A stretch of DNA of 64,000 bases, from NCBI GenBank assembly GCA_032250905.1, contig JAVVEQ010000013.1:1-64000 (forward strand). The letters run 5' to 3'. Under the pieces are notes generated by a model that saw only the letters and a program-made list of their open reading frames with translations, had not been told where the DNA came from and searched no databases. Positions 32,643 through 41,048 of this stretch are shown here, piece after piece. Position 1 is the stretch's first letter; each line of letters begins with the position of its first letter. The position numbers and the translations under genes were made by a program. The DNA is from Desulfotignum sp032250905. Its GTDB lineage: Bacteria > Desulfobacterota > Desulfobacteria > Desulfobacterales > Desulfobacteraceae.

Positions 32643-34429
32643 TGACACGGGAAGAAAAGGAAATCCGTCTGGCTGATCTGGTTCTGGCCAAAGCGCTGTG
32701 GCCCTATATCCGCCCCTATGCATGGATGCTCGCAGCGTCCACGCTGATGGTGTTTGCCGGTATTTTCTTTGAACTGTCCATACCGCTGCTCATCCAGAAA
32801 GGCCTGGACGGGTTTATTCTGCAATCCGGCCAGAATTCAAAAGAAGCTTTTTTTCTGGGTTTGCATATGGAGGATTTCAGGTCATTCGGTCTTTTTTTCA
32901 GCCTGATGATCCTGGCAGCCTTTGTGATTGATTTCGGTCAGACCCTGTTTCTGGAATACAGCGGACAAAAAATCATTCTGAACCTTCGCTGGAAAATGTT
33001 CTCGCACATGACCGGCCTGCCGGTGGCCTATTATGACAAAAACGCCTCCGGCCGCCTGGTGGCCCGGGTGGCCGGAGACATCGAAAACATGAACGAAATG
33101 TTCACCAGTGTGCTGGTGTTCATCTTCAAGGACCTGGTGCTCATGGCAGCCATTTTCGTGATGCTGGCACGGCTCAATGCCGGACTGGCCTTTTATCTGT
33201 TTCTGCTGGTGCCGGTGATCCTGGTAAGTGTAACCGGATTTTCCCGGCAGGTGCGCAGCGCTTTCCGGACCATCCGTCAAAAAATCGGTGAGATCAACCA
33301 CAGCTTTTCCGAAGGCATCTCCGGCATCCGCGCCATCCAGACCACCGGAAGCGCATCCCCGTTTATCAAGCGATTCCGGGATCTCAACGCGGCCCATTAT
33401 GATGCAGCCATGCTCCAGATAAAGATCTTTGCAGTGTTCATGCCTTTTATCGGATTACTGGGCATCGTCAGCACGGCTATCATCCTGTGGACCGGCGGCC
33501 ACAAGGTCACGGCCCATCAGATGACCATCGGCGAGCTGGTGGCGTTTCTCACCTATATGAAGCTGTTTTTCAGGCCTTTGCGGGAGCTGTCGGAAAAATT
33601 CAACCTGCTCCAGAATGCCCTGGCATCGGCAGAGCGGATCATTACAGTCCTGGAACAACCCAGGGATCTGCAACGTCTCACCCGCAGACGGACCCGGCTG
33701 GATAGTATCGTCCGCGTGGCTTTCGAGCACGTGAATTTTTCCTATGACGGGAAAACCCCCGTGCTCAAAGATATCAGCTTTTCGCTTGAGAAAGGAGGTT
33801 CCATCGGCATCGTGGGTCATACCGGATCCGGCAAGACGTCCATCATCAACCTGGTCACCGGGTTTTACCGGCCAAATACCGGCCGCATTTTGATCAACGG
33901 TCAACCCCAGGAATCCATCGACATGATGAATATCCGACAAAAAACCGCCCTGGTCATGCAGGATCCCATCCTTTTTTCAGGCACGGTCAGAGACAATATC
34001 TGCCCGCCGGAAAAGCCCTTGCAAGACCCTGCCCTGAAAAAAGTGCTGGAACAGGCCAACTGCGAATTTTTGTATGCTAAGTTCAATGGACTGGAAACCC
34101 TGCTCAAGGAAGGAGGCCGCCCTCTGTCCGCCGGAGAAAAGCAGCTGGTATGCATTGCCAGGGCCTTTGCCTGTGACCCGGACCTGATCATTTTCGACGA
34201 AGCCACTTCCTATATGGATTCAGAATCAGAACAGGCCGTGCATGAGGCCATGAACCGGCTCATGCAGGGACGGCTGTCCATCATCATCGCCCACCGCCTG
34301 TCCACCATCCGGCACTGCCACCATATTCTTCTGCTCAGAGACGGCCGGATCCGGGAGCAGGGAAATCATTTGGAACTGGTGCGCACCAAAGGGGAATACT
34401 GGCATCTTCTGGAAAAAGAAACCCTGTGA
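32642..34429 (+). CDS. ABC exporter half-transporter, catalytic subunit
   Basis: A 595-residue partner with the same architecture: six-helix membrane domain, Walker A GHTGSGKTS near residue 391, signature LSAGEKQLVCIARAF (slightly divergent from LSGGQ) and Walker B LIIFDEAT near 516 with the catalytic Glu present. Pairing a canonical Walker B here with the degenerate one upstream, and the altered signature here with the canonical one upstream, gives one intact and one degenerate ATP site, as in TmrAB or BmrCD. Probable drug or lipid exporter. Confidence 0.94.
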   Translation: MTREEKEIRLADLVLAKALWPYIRPYAWMLAASTLMVFAGIFFELSIPLLIQKGLDGFILQSGQNSKEAFFLGLHMEDFRSFGLFFSLMILAAFVIDFGQTLFLEYSGQKIILNLRWKMFSHMTGLPVAYYDKNASGRLVARVAGDIENMNEMFTSVLVFIFKDLVLMAAIFVMLARLNAGLAFYLFLLVPVILVSVTGFSRQVRSAFRTIRQKIGEINHSFSEGISGIRAIQTTGSASPFIKRFRDLNAAHYDAAMLQIKIFAVFMPFIGLLGIVSTAIILWTGGHKVTAHQMTIGELVAFLTYMKLFFRPLRELSEKFNLLQNALASAERIITVLEQPRDLQRLTRRRTRLDSIVRVAFEHVNFSYDGKTPVLKDISFSLEKGGSIGIVGHTGSGKTSIINLVTGFYRPNTGRILINGQPQESIDMMNIRQKTALVMQDPILFSGTVRDNICPPEKPLQDPALKKVLEQANCEFLYAKFNGLETLLKEGGRPLSAGEKQLVCIARAFACDPDLIIFDEATSYMDSESEQAVHEAMNRLMQGRLSIIIAHRLSTIRHCHHILLLRDGRIREQGNHLELVRTKGEYWHLLEKETL

Positions 34430-34473
34430 CCGGTATGTGACCGTAAAAGGGGAACCCATTCAGAACGGGCTTG

Positions 34474-35097
34474 TCAGCGGATCTCCACCAGTGTCTCCAG
34501 GGGATACCGCCGCCGGGGCGGCTGTAGATCCAACCGGTATCCTAAAGCCACCAGTACCGCCACTTCCACTTCCCGGGTGTCAATTTCCAGAACCTGCTCC
34601 ACCCGGTCTTTTTCAAACCCTTCCATGGGACAGGAGTCAATGCCCATTGCAGCGGCGGTGGTCATGATATTGGCCAGAGCGATATAACACTGCTTGCTGC
34701 ACCAGGCATACAGGCTCATCCGGGGCAGTACCTCTGTTTCCATGTGATGCCGGTATTTTTCAATGTATGCGGCGGTGGCATCCTCAGGCAGTCCTCTGCG
34801 GCCGAAACTTTCAGCCACATACGGGTGGCCCGGGGCCACCAGTGGGGGTCTGGCCAGGATCGCGATCACATGGCTGCTGTCTGTGACCTGGGGCTGGTTC
34901 CAGCAGGCAGGACGCAGTTTCTCCCGGATATCCGGTGATTGCAGCACCAGAAACCGCCATGCCTCCATACCGAAAGAGAAGGGAGACAGGACCGCAGCCT
35001 TGAGGATCGTGTCCAGGTCCGTGTCGGAAATCTTTCCGGCCGGATCGAATTTCTTGCATGCATGACGGAAGTTCAGTGCATTGATGACGGCGTTCAT
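34474..35097 (-). CDS. Nitroreductase-family FMN protein
   Basis: A 207-residue NfsB/NfnB-like oxidoreductase: N-terminal RHACKKFDPAGKISD, the FMN-phosphate binding Arg region, SPFSFGMEAWRFLV, and the C-terminal AAAMGIDSCPMEGF(E) motif typical of NAD(P)H nitroreductases/dihydropteridine reductases. FMN is bound at the dimer interface. AGGAGG precedes the ATG. Substrate unknown; such enzymes reduce nitroaromatics, quinones or pterins. Confidence 0.9.
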   Translation of the reverse strand: MNAVINALNFRHACKKFDPAGKISDTDLDTILKAAVLSPFSFGMEAWRFLVLQSPDIREKLRPACWNQPQVTDSSHVIAILARPPLVAPGHPYVAESFGRRGLPEDATAAYIEKYRHHMETEVLPRMSLYAWCSKQCYIALANIMTTAAAMGIDSCPMEGFEKDRVEQVLEIDTREVEVAVLVALGYRLDLQPPRRRYPLETLVEIR

Positions 35098-35133
35098 GGC
35101 AATACCTCCTTTTGATGTCTGAATGATTCAGTA

Positions 35134-35166
35134 CACCCGGTCTGTTCAGACAAAAAAGACCGGGTG
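35134..35166. terminator. Hairpin between the proline dehydrogenase and nitroreductase genes
   Basis: CACCCGGTCT (35134-35143) pairs with AGACCGGGTG (35157-35166). The plus-strand continuation TTTCAAAAG is only weakly T-rich, and the minus-strand one is not, so termination is plausible but not certain. Confidence 0.5.
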
Positions 35167-35189
35167 TTTCAAAAGGCCCAATTATCTTA

Positions 35190-36101
35190 TCACCCTTTGG
35201 CAAACAACGCCTTGACGATATGGGTGACCATGGCCGGGTTTTCCTTGAGCCGGCGGGTGGAATACCCGAACCAGTGTTCGCCGAACGGCACATACACCCG
35301 CACCTTGTGACCGGCATCCGCCAGGCCCTGCCGCTGTTTTGGGGTCACCCCGTAAAGCATCTGGAACTCATAGCGGTCTTTGGGGATGTTGTACTTGTCA
35401 ATCAGGTTCAGCGCACCCTCGATCAGGGGTTTGTCGTGGGTGGCAATGCCCGGATAGATGCCGTTCTGAAACATGAATTCCAGATCTTCCAGGTAATGGG
35501 CATTGATCTCCTCGTATTTTTTGTAAGCAATGGAAGCGGGTTCCACATAGATGCCCTTGCACAGCCGAAAATTCAGATCCGCTTCATCAGATTTCAGATC
35601 CAGCATGGCTTCGATATCGGAACGGGTTCGTTTCAGGTACGCCTGGAGCACCAGCCCCACATTTTTGGGAAATTCCGCCTTGATCCGTCTGAAAATCGCG
35701 ATGGTATCGTCCACGGTGGGTGAATTTTCCATGTCGATGCGGACAAAATTTCCATACCCGGCCGCTGTGGCAACAATATCCCGCATATAGTCTGAGCAGG
35801 TCTGCTTCTCCAGAAGAAGGCCGAACATGGTGGGCTTGATGGAATAGTTTCCATTAACATCCGTGGCTTCCACCGTGTTGATCAGATCGATGTACTGATC
35901 CCGGTTGTCTTTGGCCTGTTCCATGTTTTCAATGAATTCACCCAGGATATCCAGGGTAACCAGGGTATTGTTCCGGTTCAACTCCAGGGACGCGTCCATG
36001 GCCTGCTGGGTGGTTTTCCCGGCGATATACTCTTTTGAAAACTGCCAGACCAGTTTCTCCGGCATATGGGGAAGAATCTGACTGATAAGTTTATTTATCA
36101 T
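35190..36101 (-). CDS. Proline dehydrogenase
   Basis: ATG 36099-36101 with AAGGAG ten bases upstream gives 303 residues; an in-frame TTG three codons earlier is too near that site. The flavin (beta/alpha) barrel motifs are recognisable: NFVRIDMENSP, GLVLQAYLKRTRSD, FRLCKGIYVEPASIAY, EFQMLYGV and VRVYVPFGEHWFGYSTRRLKENP, with FAD- and proline-binding Arg residues at the end. It oxidises proline to pyrroline-5-carboxylate. No P5C dehydrogenase gene is adjacent, so it is the stand-alone monofunctional form. Confidence 0.93.
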   Translation of the reverse strand: MINKLISQILPHMPEKLVWQFSKEYIAGKTTQQAMDASLELNRNNTLVTLDILGEFIENMEQAKDNRDQYIDLINTVEATDVNGNYSIKPTMFGLLLEKQTCSDYMRDIVATAAGYGNFVRIDMENSPTVDDTIAIFRRIKAEFPKNVGLVLQAYLKRTRSDIEAMLDLKSDEADLNFRLCKGIYVEPASIAYKKYEEINAHYLEDLEFMFQNGIYPGIATHDKPLIEGALNLIDKYNIPKDRYEFQMLYGVTPKQRQGLADAGHKVRVYVPFGEHWFGYSTRRLKENPAMVTHIVKALFAKG

Positions 36102-36200
36102 GATGATCAAACTCCTTATATTGAATTTTCAGATGTGCGTTCCCCAATGGTTAAACCATTACAAAAAAAAGTCAAGGATTATTCATTAAATTCTTCTGTC

Positions 36201-37001
36201 TCACTTGAGAATTTCCTTTCCGGCTAAGCGGATCATCTCTCCGGGCCGGTCTGGGCCGGCAACTGACAAGCAGGCATTTGACCGGCTCAGGCATCTGCCC
36301 ACCTCGGCCATGGCTTTTCCAGGCCGGTTGTTTTCCTCACTCAAATGGGCCAGAATAACATGGTGCAGATTTTCGTGGTGCAGTTCCGCCAGAAGGATGC
36401 CGGCATCATGATTGGACAAATGACCTGTGCGGGATTGGATGCGCTGCTTTAAATGCCACGGATAAGCGCCGTTGATCAGCATATCCGGATCATGGTTGGA
36501 TTCCAGGTAAAGAATGGTGGACCCGGCCAGATGCGTCCGCACCAGATTGGTGACCACCCCCAGATCCGTTGCAATCCCTATTTTGCACCCCTGCCAGGTC
36601 ACTGTCAGCCCTGCCGGATCCGATGCATCATGAGATATTGAAAAAGGATTCAGGATCAGGTCCTGGATCTCAAACCGGGTCCCGCAGTCAAAATAGGTCA
36701 GTTCCGGTACATTGCCCAGACCCGGGCAGGCCTGATGGGTGGCAGGGGAGATATATACCGGAATGTTGAACCGCCGGCCCAGGACCCCGGCGCCCCGGAC
36801 ATGGTCGATATGTTCATGGGTAATGACGATAGCGGACAGATCCGCGGGGTCCTGTCCCACCGATGCCATCCGCCGTTGAAGTTCCACGCCGGAGAGGCCG
36901 GCATCCACCAGGATGGCGGTGTCCGGCGTGGAGAGCAGCAAAGCATTGCCTTTGCTGCCTGAAGCCAGCGGACAGATACAAAAAGAATTATTCTTTTTCA
37001 T
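36201..37001 (-). CDS. MBL-fold metallo-hydrolase of the YycJ/WalJ type
   Basis: I prefer ATG 36999-37001 (266 residues); the longer start at 37040 has no better ribosome-binding site. The sequence begins FCICPLASGSKGNALLL, the usual YycJ/WalJ start, followed by ILVDAGLS and the metal motif THEHIDH. AHLSEENNRPG near the C-terminus has the conserved His. YycJ proteins are 5'-exonuclease-like metallo-hydrolases. The 5' end overlaps the 3' end of pnp by 14 bp. Confidence 0.87.
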   Translation of the reverse strand: MKKNNSFCICPLASGSKGNALLLSTPDTAILVDAGLSGVELQRRMASVGQDPADLSAIVITHEHIDHVRGAGVLGRRFNIPVYISPATHQACPGLGNVPELTYFDCGTRFEIQDLILNPFSISHDASDPAGLTVTWQGCKIGIATDLGVVTNLVRTHLAGSTILYLESNHDPDMLINGAYPWHLKQRIQSRTGHLSNHDAGILLAELHHENLHHVILAHLSEENNRPGKAMAEVGRCLSRSNACLSVAGPDRPGEMIRLAGKEILK

Positions 37002-39078
37002 CCGCCTTGGCAGCTTTGTAGCTGAGCTTGATTTTCCCATCCCGGGTGATATCCAGGACCTTGACCTTGATCACATCCCCCTCTTTGACCACATCCGTGA
37101 CCTTCTTGACCCGGTAGTCGGCCAGCTCGGAGATATGAACCAGACCGTCGGTTCCGGATTTGATATTCACGAACGCCCCGAAATCGGTAATTTTCACGAC
37201 CTTGCCTTCATAGATGGCTCCGATTTCCGGATCCAGTGCGATATCCGCCACCATGGCCAAGGCCCGCTCCGCATCCTCCTGGTTTTCTCCGGCAATTTTC
37301 ACCAGTCCGGAGTCATCCACCTCGATGGTGGTATTGGTGTCCGCCTGGAGCGCCCGGATAATCTTGCCGCCGGGGCCGATGATATCTCTGATTTTGTCCG
37401 GATTGATGGTGATGCTCAAAATTTTGGGCGCATGGGGAGAAATATCAGCCCGGTATGTGTTGATGGTTTTCAACATCTCTCCCAGAATATGAAGCCGGCC
37501 TGCTTTGGCCTGAATCAGGGCTTTTTCCATAATGTCTCTGGACAGTTCCTTGATCTTGATATCCATCTGCAGGGCAGTGATACCGGCCTCAGGACCAGCC
37601 ACCTTGAAATCCATATCCCCGAAATGGTCCTCGTCACCCAGAATATCAGACAGAATCACGGTGTTGTCACCGTCTTTGATCAGCCCCATGGCAATTCCGG
37701 AAACCGGTGCCTTGATGGGCACCCCGCCATCCATCAGCGCCAGACACCCGGCACAAACCGTTCCCATGGAAGACGATCCATTGGATTCCATCACCTCGCC
37801 CACCAGGCGGATGGTGTATTCAAAATCTGCCGGATCAGGCAGTATCCGCTCAATGGCACGGGTGGCCAGATTTCCATGACCGATATCCCGGCGGCTGGGA
37901 CCGCCGGCCCGCTTCACCTCTCCAACGGAATAGGGAGGAAAATTGTAATGCAGCATAAACGCCCGGGTTTCGTTGCCGGCAAGGGTTTCCACCCGTTGTT
38001 CATCCGGCCCGGATCCCAGGGTCATCACACCCAGCACCTGGGTCTCACCCCGGGTAAACAGGGCGCTGCCGTGGGGCCTTCGCAGCATTCCCACCTCACA
38101 GGTGATGGACCGAATTTCATCAAAGGCCCGACCGTCAATGCGGTGATTCTGTGTCAGGGTGATCTTGCGGCTGACTTCCTTGACCGCCTTGCTGAAATTT
38201 TCCTTGATCTCCTTACCCTGGTCGGGATATTCCTGGGTGAAATGTTCCACCACCTCGTCCTTGTAAAGGCTTAATGCATTCTGACGATCTATTTTGGTCT
38301 TGATCTGGACGCGTTCGCGGATGCCGTCTCTGGCAAAGTCAGCAACCTTGGCAGCCAGTTCCGGATCACGCTCTGCGGGAACAAAAACTTTCTTTTCCTT
38401 TCCCACGCTCTTTTTCAGCTCTATCTGCAGATCAATGATGGGCTGCATGGCCTCATGGCCGAAATAGATGGCATTCAGCATATCCTGTTCCGACACGATA
38501 TTGGCACCGGCTTCCACCATGACCACACCGGTTTTAGACCCTGCCACCGTCAAATCAATGTCGCTTTCCATCATCTGTTCCTGGGTAGGATTGGCAACGA
38601 AATCACCGTTGATACGCCCCACCTTGATACCGGCAATGGGGCCGTCAAACGGGATATCTGAAATTTCCAGGGCGGTGGATGCCCCCACCAGGGCCAGAAT
38701 ACCGGGATCACACATTTTATCGGTTGACAACACGGTGGCGATGACCTGGGTTTCAAAATTATATCCTTCTTTGAACAAAGGCCGGATGGGCCGGTCGATC
38801 TGTCTGGCCCGCAATGTTTCATCCTCAGAAGGCCGCCCGATCTCCCGCCTGAAATAATTGCCCGGTATCCGGCCGGCTGCGTAAATTCTTTCCTGGTACT
38901 CCACGGTCAGGGGCAGGAATCCTGCATCCTCTTTGGGATTTTTAGCGGCGACTGCCGTCACCAGCACCACGGTTTCACCCAGCTGCACCACCACTGCACC
39001 GGACGCCTGTTTGGCCATTTTTCCGGTGCTGATCGAAAAGTCTCTGCCGCCGATTGTCGCTGTTACTGTTTTTTCCAT
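36988..39078 (-). CDS. pnp: Polyribonucleotide nucleotidyltransferase
   Basis: A 696-residue PNPase: two RNase PH-like domains (GRPSEDETLRARQIDRPIRPLF in the first; TLGSGPDEQRVETL and MGTVCAGCLALMDGGVP in the second), a KH domain (DIIGPGGKIIRALQ near 560) and a C-terminal S1 domain (YEGKVVKITDFGAFVNI). It degrades RNA phosphorolytically from the 3' end. AAGGAG precedes the ATG. It follows rpsO, with a strong terminator-like hairpin between, as in many bacteria. Confidence 0.98.
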   Translation of the reverse strand: MEKTVTATIGGRDFSISTGKMAKQASGAVVVQLGETVVLVTAVAAKNPKEDAGFLPLTVEYQERIYAAGRIPGNYFRREIGRPSEDETLRARQIDRPIRPLFKEGYNFETQVIATVLSTDKMCDPGILALVGASTALEISDIPFDGPIAGIKVGRINGDFVANPTQEQMMESDIDLTVAGSKTGVVMVEAGANIVSEQDMLNAIYFGHEAMQPIIDLQIELKKSVGKEKKVFVPAERDPELAAKVADFARDGIRERVQIKTKIDRQNALSLYKDEVVEHFTQEYPDQGKEIKENFSKAVKEVSRKITLTQNHRIDGRAFDEIRSITCEVGMLRRPHGSALFTRGETQVLGVMTLGSGPDEQRVETLAGNETRAFMLHYNFPPYSVGEVKRAGGPSRRDIGHGNLATRAIERILPDPADFEYTIRLVGEVMESNGSSSMGTVCAGCLALMDGGVPIKAPVSGIAMGLIKDGDNTVILSDILGDEDHFGDMDFKVAGPEAGITALQMDIKIKELSRDIMEKALIQAKAGRLHILGEMLKTINTYRADISPHAPKILSITINPDKIRDIIGPGGKIIRALQADTNTTIEVDDSGLVKIAGENQEDAERALAMVADIALDPEIGAIYEGKVVKITDFGAFVNIKSGTDGLVHISELADYRVKKVTDVVKEGDVIKVKVLDITRDGKIKLSYKAAKADEKE

Positions 39079-39228
39079 GATTTCTCCTTAATGTTAAAAA
39101 AAAGGCGGAAATCCATTGAAAAACACTCAAAATAATAAACCCGCATGTGTAGCATCCAACGGATCGCTGGATGGCACAGATGCGAACTTATTTATTCGTG
39201 TTTTCAAGAATTGCCGCCCGGTCAACTG

Positions 39229-39271
39229 CAAAAAACCGGTTTTTGGCCTGAATACAGTCAAAAACCGGTTT
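39229..39271 (-). terminator. Terminator between rpsO and pnp
   Basis: On the minus strand, AAACCGGTTTTTG pairs over 13 bp with CAAAAACCGGTTT around a 13-base loop, followed by TTTTTT. It lies just after rpsO and would limit read-through into pnp. Confidence 0.85.
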
Positions 39272-39280
39272 GACGTCATA

Positions 39281-39550
39281 CTATCTTCTGAGCCCCAGTC
39301 TTTCTATCAAAGACCGATACCGGTTGATATCTTTTTTCTTGACATAATCCAGCAGGCTTCTGCGCCGGCCGACCAGGATCAGCAATCCCCGCCGGGAATG
39401 ATGATCTTTTTTATGCAATTTCAAATGTTCGGTCAGGTAGCTGATGCGATGAGTCAGAATCGCTATCTGCACCTCGGGAGACCCGGTGTCCGAGTCATGA
39501 AGCTTGAACTGCTCGATCATTTCTTCTTTGTTTTCTGCTAATAAAACCAC
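39281..39550 (-). CDS. rpsO: Ribosomal protein S15
   Basis: An 89-residue S15: HDSDTGSPEVQIAILTHRISYLTEHLKLHKKDHHSRRGLL is recognisable throughout, with KKDINRYRSLIERLGLRR at the end. The start is GTG 39548-39550, with AAGGAG seven bases upstream. Binds 16S rRNA early in small-subunit assembly. Confidence 0.97.
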   Translation of the reverse strand: MVLLAENKEEMIEQFKLHDSDTGSPEVQIAILTHRISYLTEHLKLHKKDHHSRRGLLILVGRRRSLLDYVKKKDINRYRSLIERLGLRR

Positions 39551-39722
39551 TGTAAGACTCCTTTATCTGGAATAAATAAATTCTGGCATTCATTTGGCCG
39601 GCTCGACGCCGTTCCCGGGGCATCCAATATTCCATTCAGACGATCTCCCGATGTAACTGCCAAATGGCCTTTGCTGAAATCAACTGCCTTTTTCATTAAA
39701 AGGCAACAGATCTTTCTACCAT

Positions 39723-40631
39723 TTACGCATTGAAAACGCAACAATAATTAAATTCCATGCCGTTTGGATCCGCTTCTATCACGGCAATGAGCCGGCCTGC
39801 CGAATCCGTGACCCGGACAGGGGTATTTTCGGGTAACGGCGCTGTCTGACAAAAACGAACCTCTTGATCAGACAGTTTCATCCCATGACCGATTTTTTCA
39901 GCCATTGATTCATCCACCTGAATCCGGGGAAGAAAAGACAGGCAGTCTGTCATGGACACCAGCCATTTGTCCCCGGACAGAGCGGGCAACGCTTCCAGCT
40001 CACAGGCCTGATCCAGCGTGAAATGACTGACACCGGTCCGGCACAGCGCGGACAAATGTGCTCCGCATCCGAGCATTACCCCCATATCATGGGCCAGACT
40101 CCGGATATAGGTCCCCCCTGAACAATGGATATCCAGTTCAAATTCCGGGAGGTTCATTTCGGTCACCTGGATGGAGAAAATCTCAATGGGCCGGGCCGGT
40201 TTCTGAATCATTTTCCCCTGACGGGCCAGTTCATATAAGGGCCGGCCCTGATGCTTGAGTGCTGAAAAACTCGGGGCGATCTGCAGCTGCTTTCCGTTGA
40301 ATTCTGCTACGGTCTCTTTTATCCGTTCCAGGTCAATGGCAGGCAGACATTCGGGATCGGCACGATTGACAATCTTGCCGGTATGGTCATAGGTGTCAGT
40401 TTCAATACCCAGCCGCACCCGGGCCCGGTATCGCTTGGCTCCGCCCAGAAAAAAACGGGACAACCGGGTGGCCTGACCCAGGGCAACCGGCAAAAGACCT
40501 GTGGCAAAAGGATCCAGCGTCCCGGTATGCCCGGCCTTTTTCACCTGGAACATCTTTTTGACCTGATGGACCACCCGGGCGGAAGAGATCCCTTCCGGTT
40601 TGTTGATCAGCACCATCCCGTTTTTCATCAA
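39723..40631 (-). CDS. truB: tRNA pseudouridine(55) synthase
   Basis: A 302-residue TruB. MVLINKPEGISSARVV and GHTGTLDPFATGLLPVALGQATR (containing the catalytic Asp in the GTLDP motif) are near the N-terminus, and CSGGTYIRSLAHDMG marks the second conserved block; a C-terminal PUA-like region follows. It makes psi55 in the T loop of tRNAs. It follows rbfA on the minus strand by 27 bp. Confidence 0.97.
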   Translation of the reverse strand: MMKNGMVLINKPEGISSARVVHQVKKMFQVKKAGHTGTLDPFATGLLPVALGQATRLSRFFLGGAKRYRARVRLGIETDTYDHTGKIVNRADPECLPAIDLERIKETVAEFNGKQLQIAPSFSALKHQGRPLYELARQGKMIQKPARPIEIFSIQVTEMNLPEFELDIHCSGGTYIRSLAHDMGVMLGCGAHLSALCRTGVSHFTLDQACELEALPALSGDKWLVSMTDCLSFLPRIQVDESMAEKIGHGMKLSDQEVRFCQTAPLPENTPVRVTDSAGRLIAVIEADPNGMEFNYCCVFNA

Positions 40632-40658
40632 TACCGCTGCTTTCCAGGAAGAAATCTA

Positions 40659-41048
40659 TTATTGCCCGGTGTCACCACGGTCTGGTTCTGGATCTTCGGG
40701 CAGGTCTTTGACTGCCGATTCAATCAAGGCATCCATTCTGGCGGCTTTGTCAAATGAATCATCGTAAAAAAAGCGCAGCTCCGGCATGTATTTGAGTCCC
40801 AGCTGGGGAGCGATCTGTTTTTTGATGAACCCTTTGGACTTTTTAAAGCCGGCCAGGGTGGCTGCGATTCGGTTTTCATCACCAAATACCGTCACATAGA
40901 CACTTGCCAGCCTCAGATCTGCGGTCATCTTGACCCGGGAGACCGTGGCCATCTCGATTCTGGGGTCACTGATTTTTTTGGTCAGAAGTTCGGTGATGGC
41001 CTGCTGGATCTTCATACTGATCCGTTCAGCCCGGGTATACGGTTTCAT
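40659..41048 (-). CDS. rbfA: 30S ribosome-binding factor A
   Basis: A 129-residue RbfA with its KH-like fold: RISMKIQQAITELLTKKISDPR near the start, VSRVKMTADLRLASVYVTVFG and the PELRFFYDDSFDKAARM region near the end. It matures the 5' end of 16S rRNA. The ATG overlaps the infB stop by one base. Confidence 0.96.
   Translation of the reverse strand: MKPYTRAERISMKIQQAITELLTKKISDPRIEMATVSRVKMTADLRLASVYVTVFGDENRIAATLAGFKKSKGFIKKQIAPQLGLKYMPELRFFYDDSFDKAARMDALIESAVKDLPEDPEPDRGDTGQ

Noticed and set aside
36913..38274. A 453-codon open frame on the plus strand
   Set aside because: It lies entirely antisense to pnp, has no family resemblance and reflects the base composition of the real gene.
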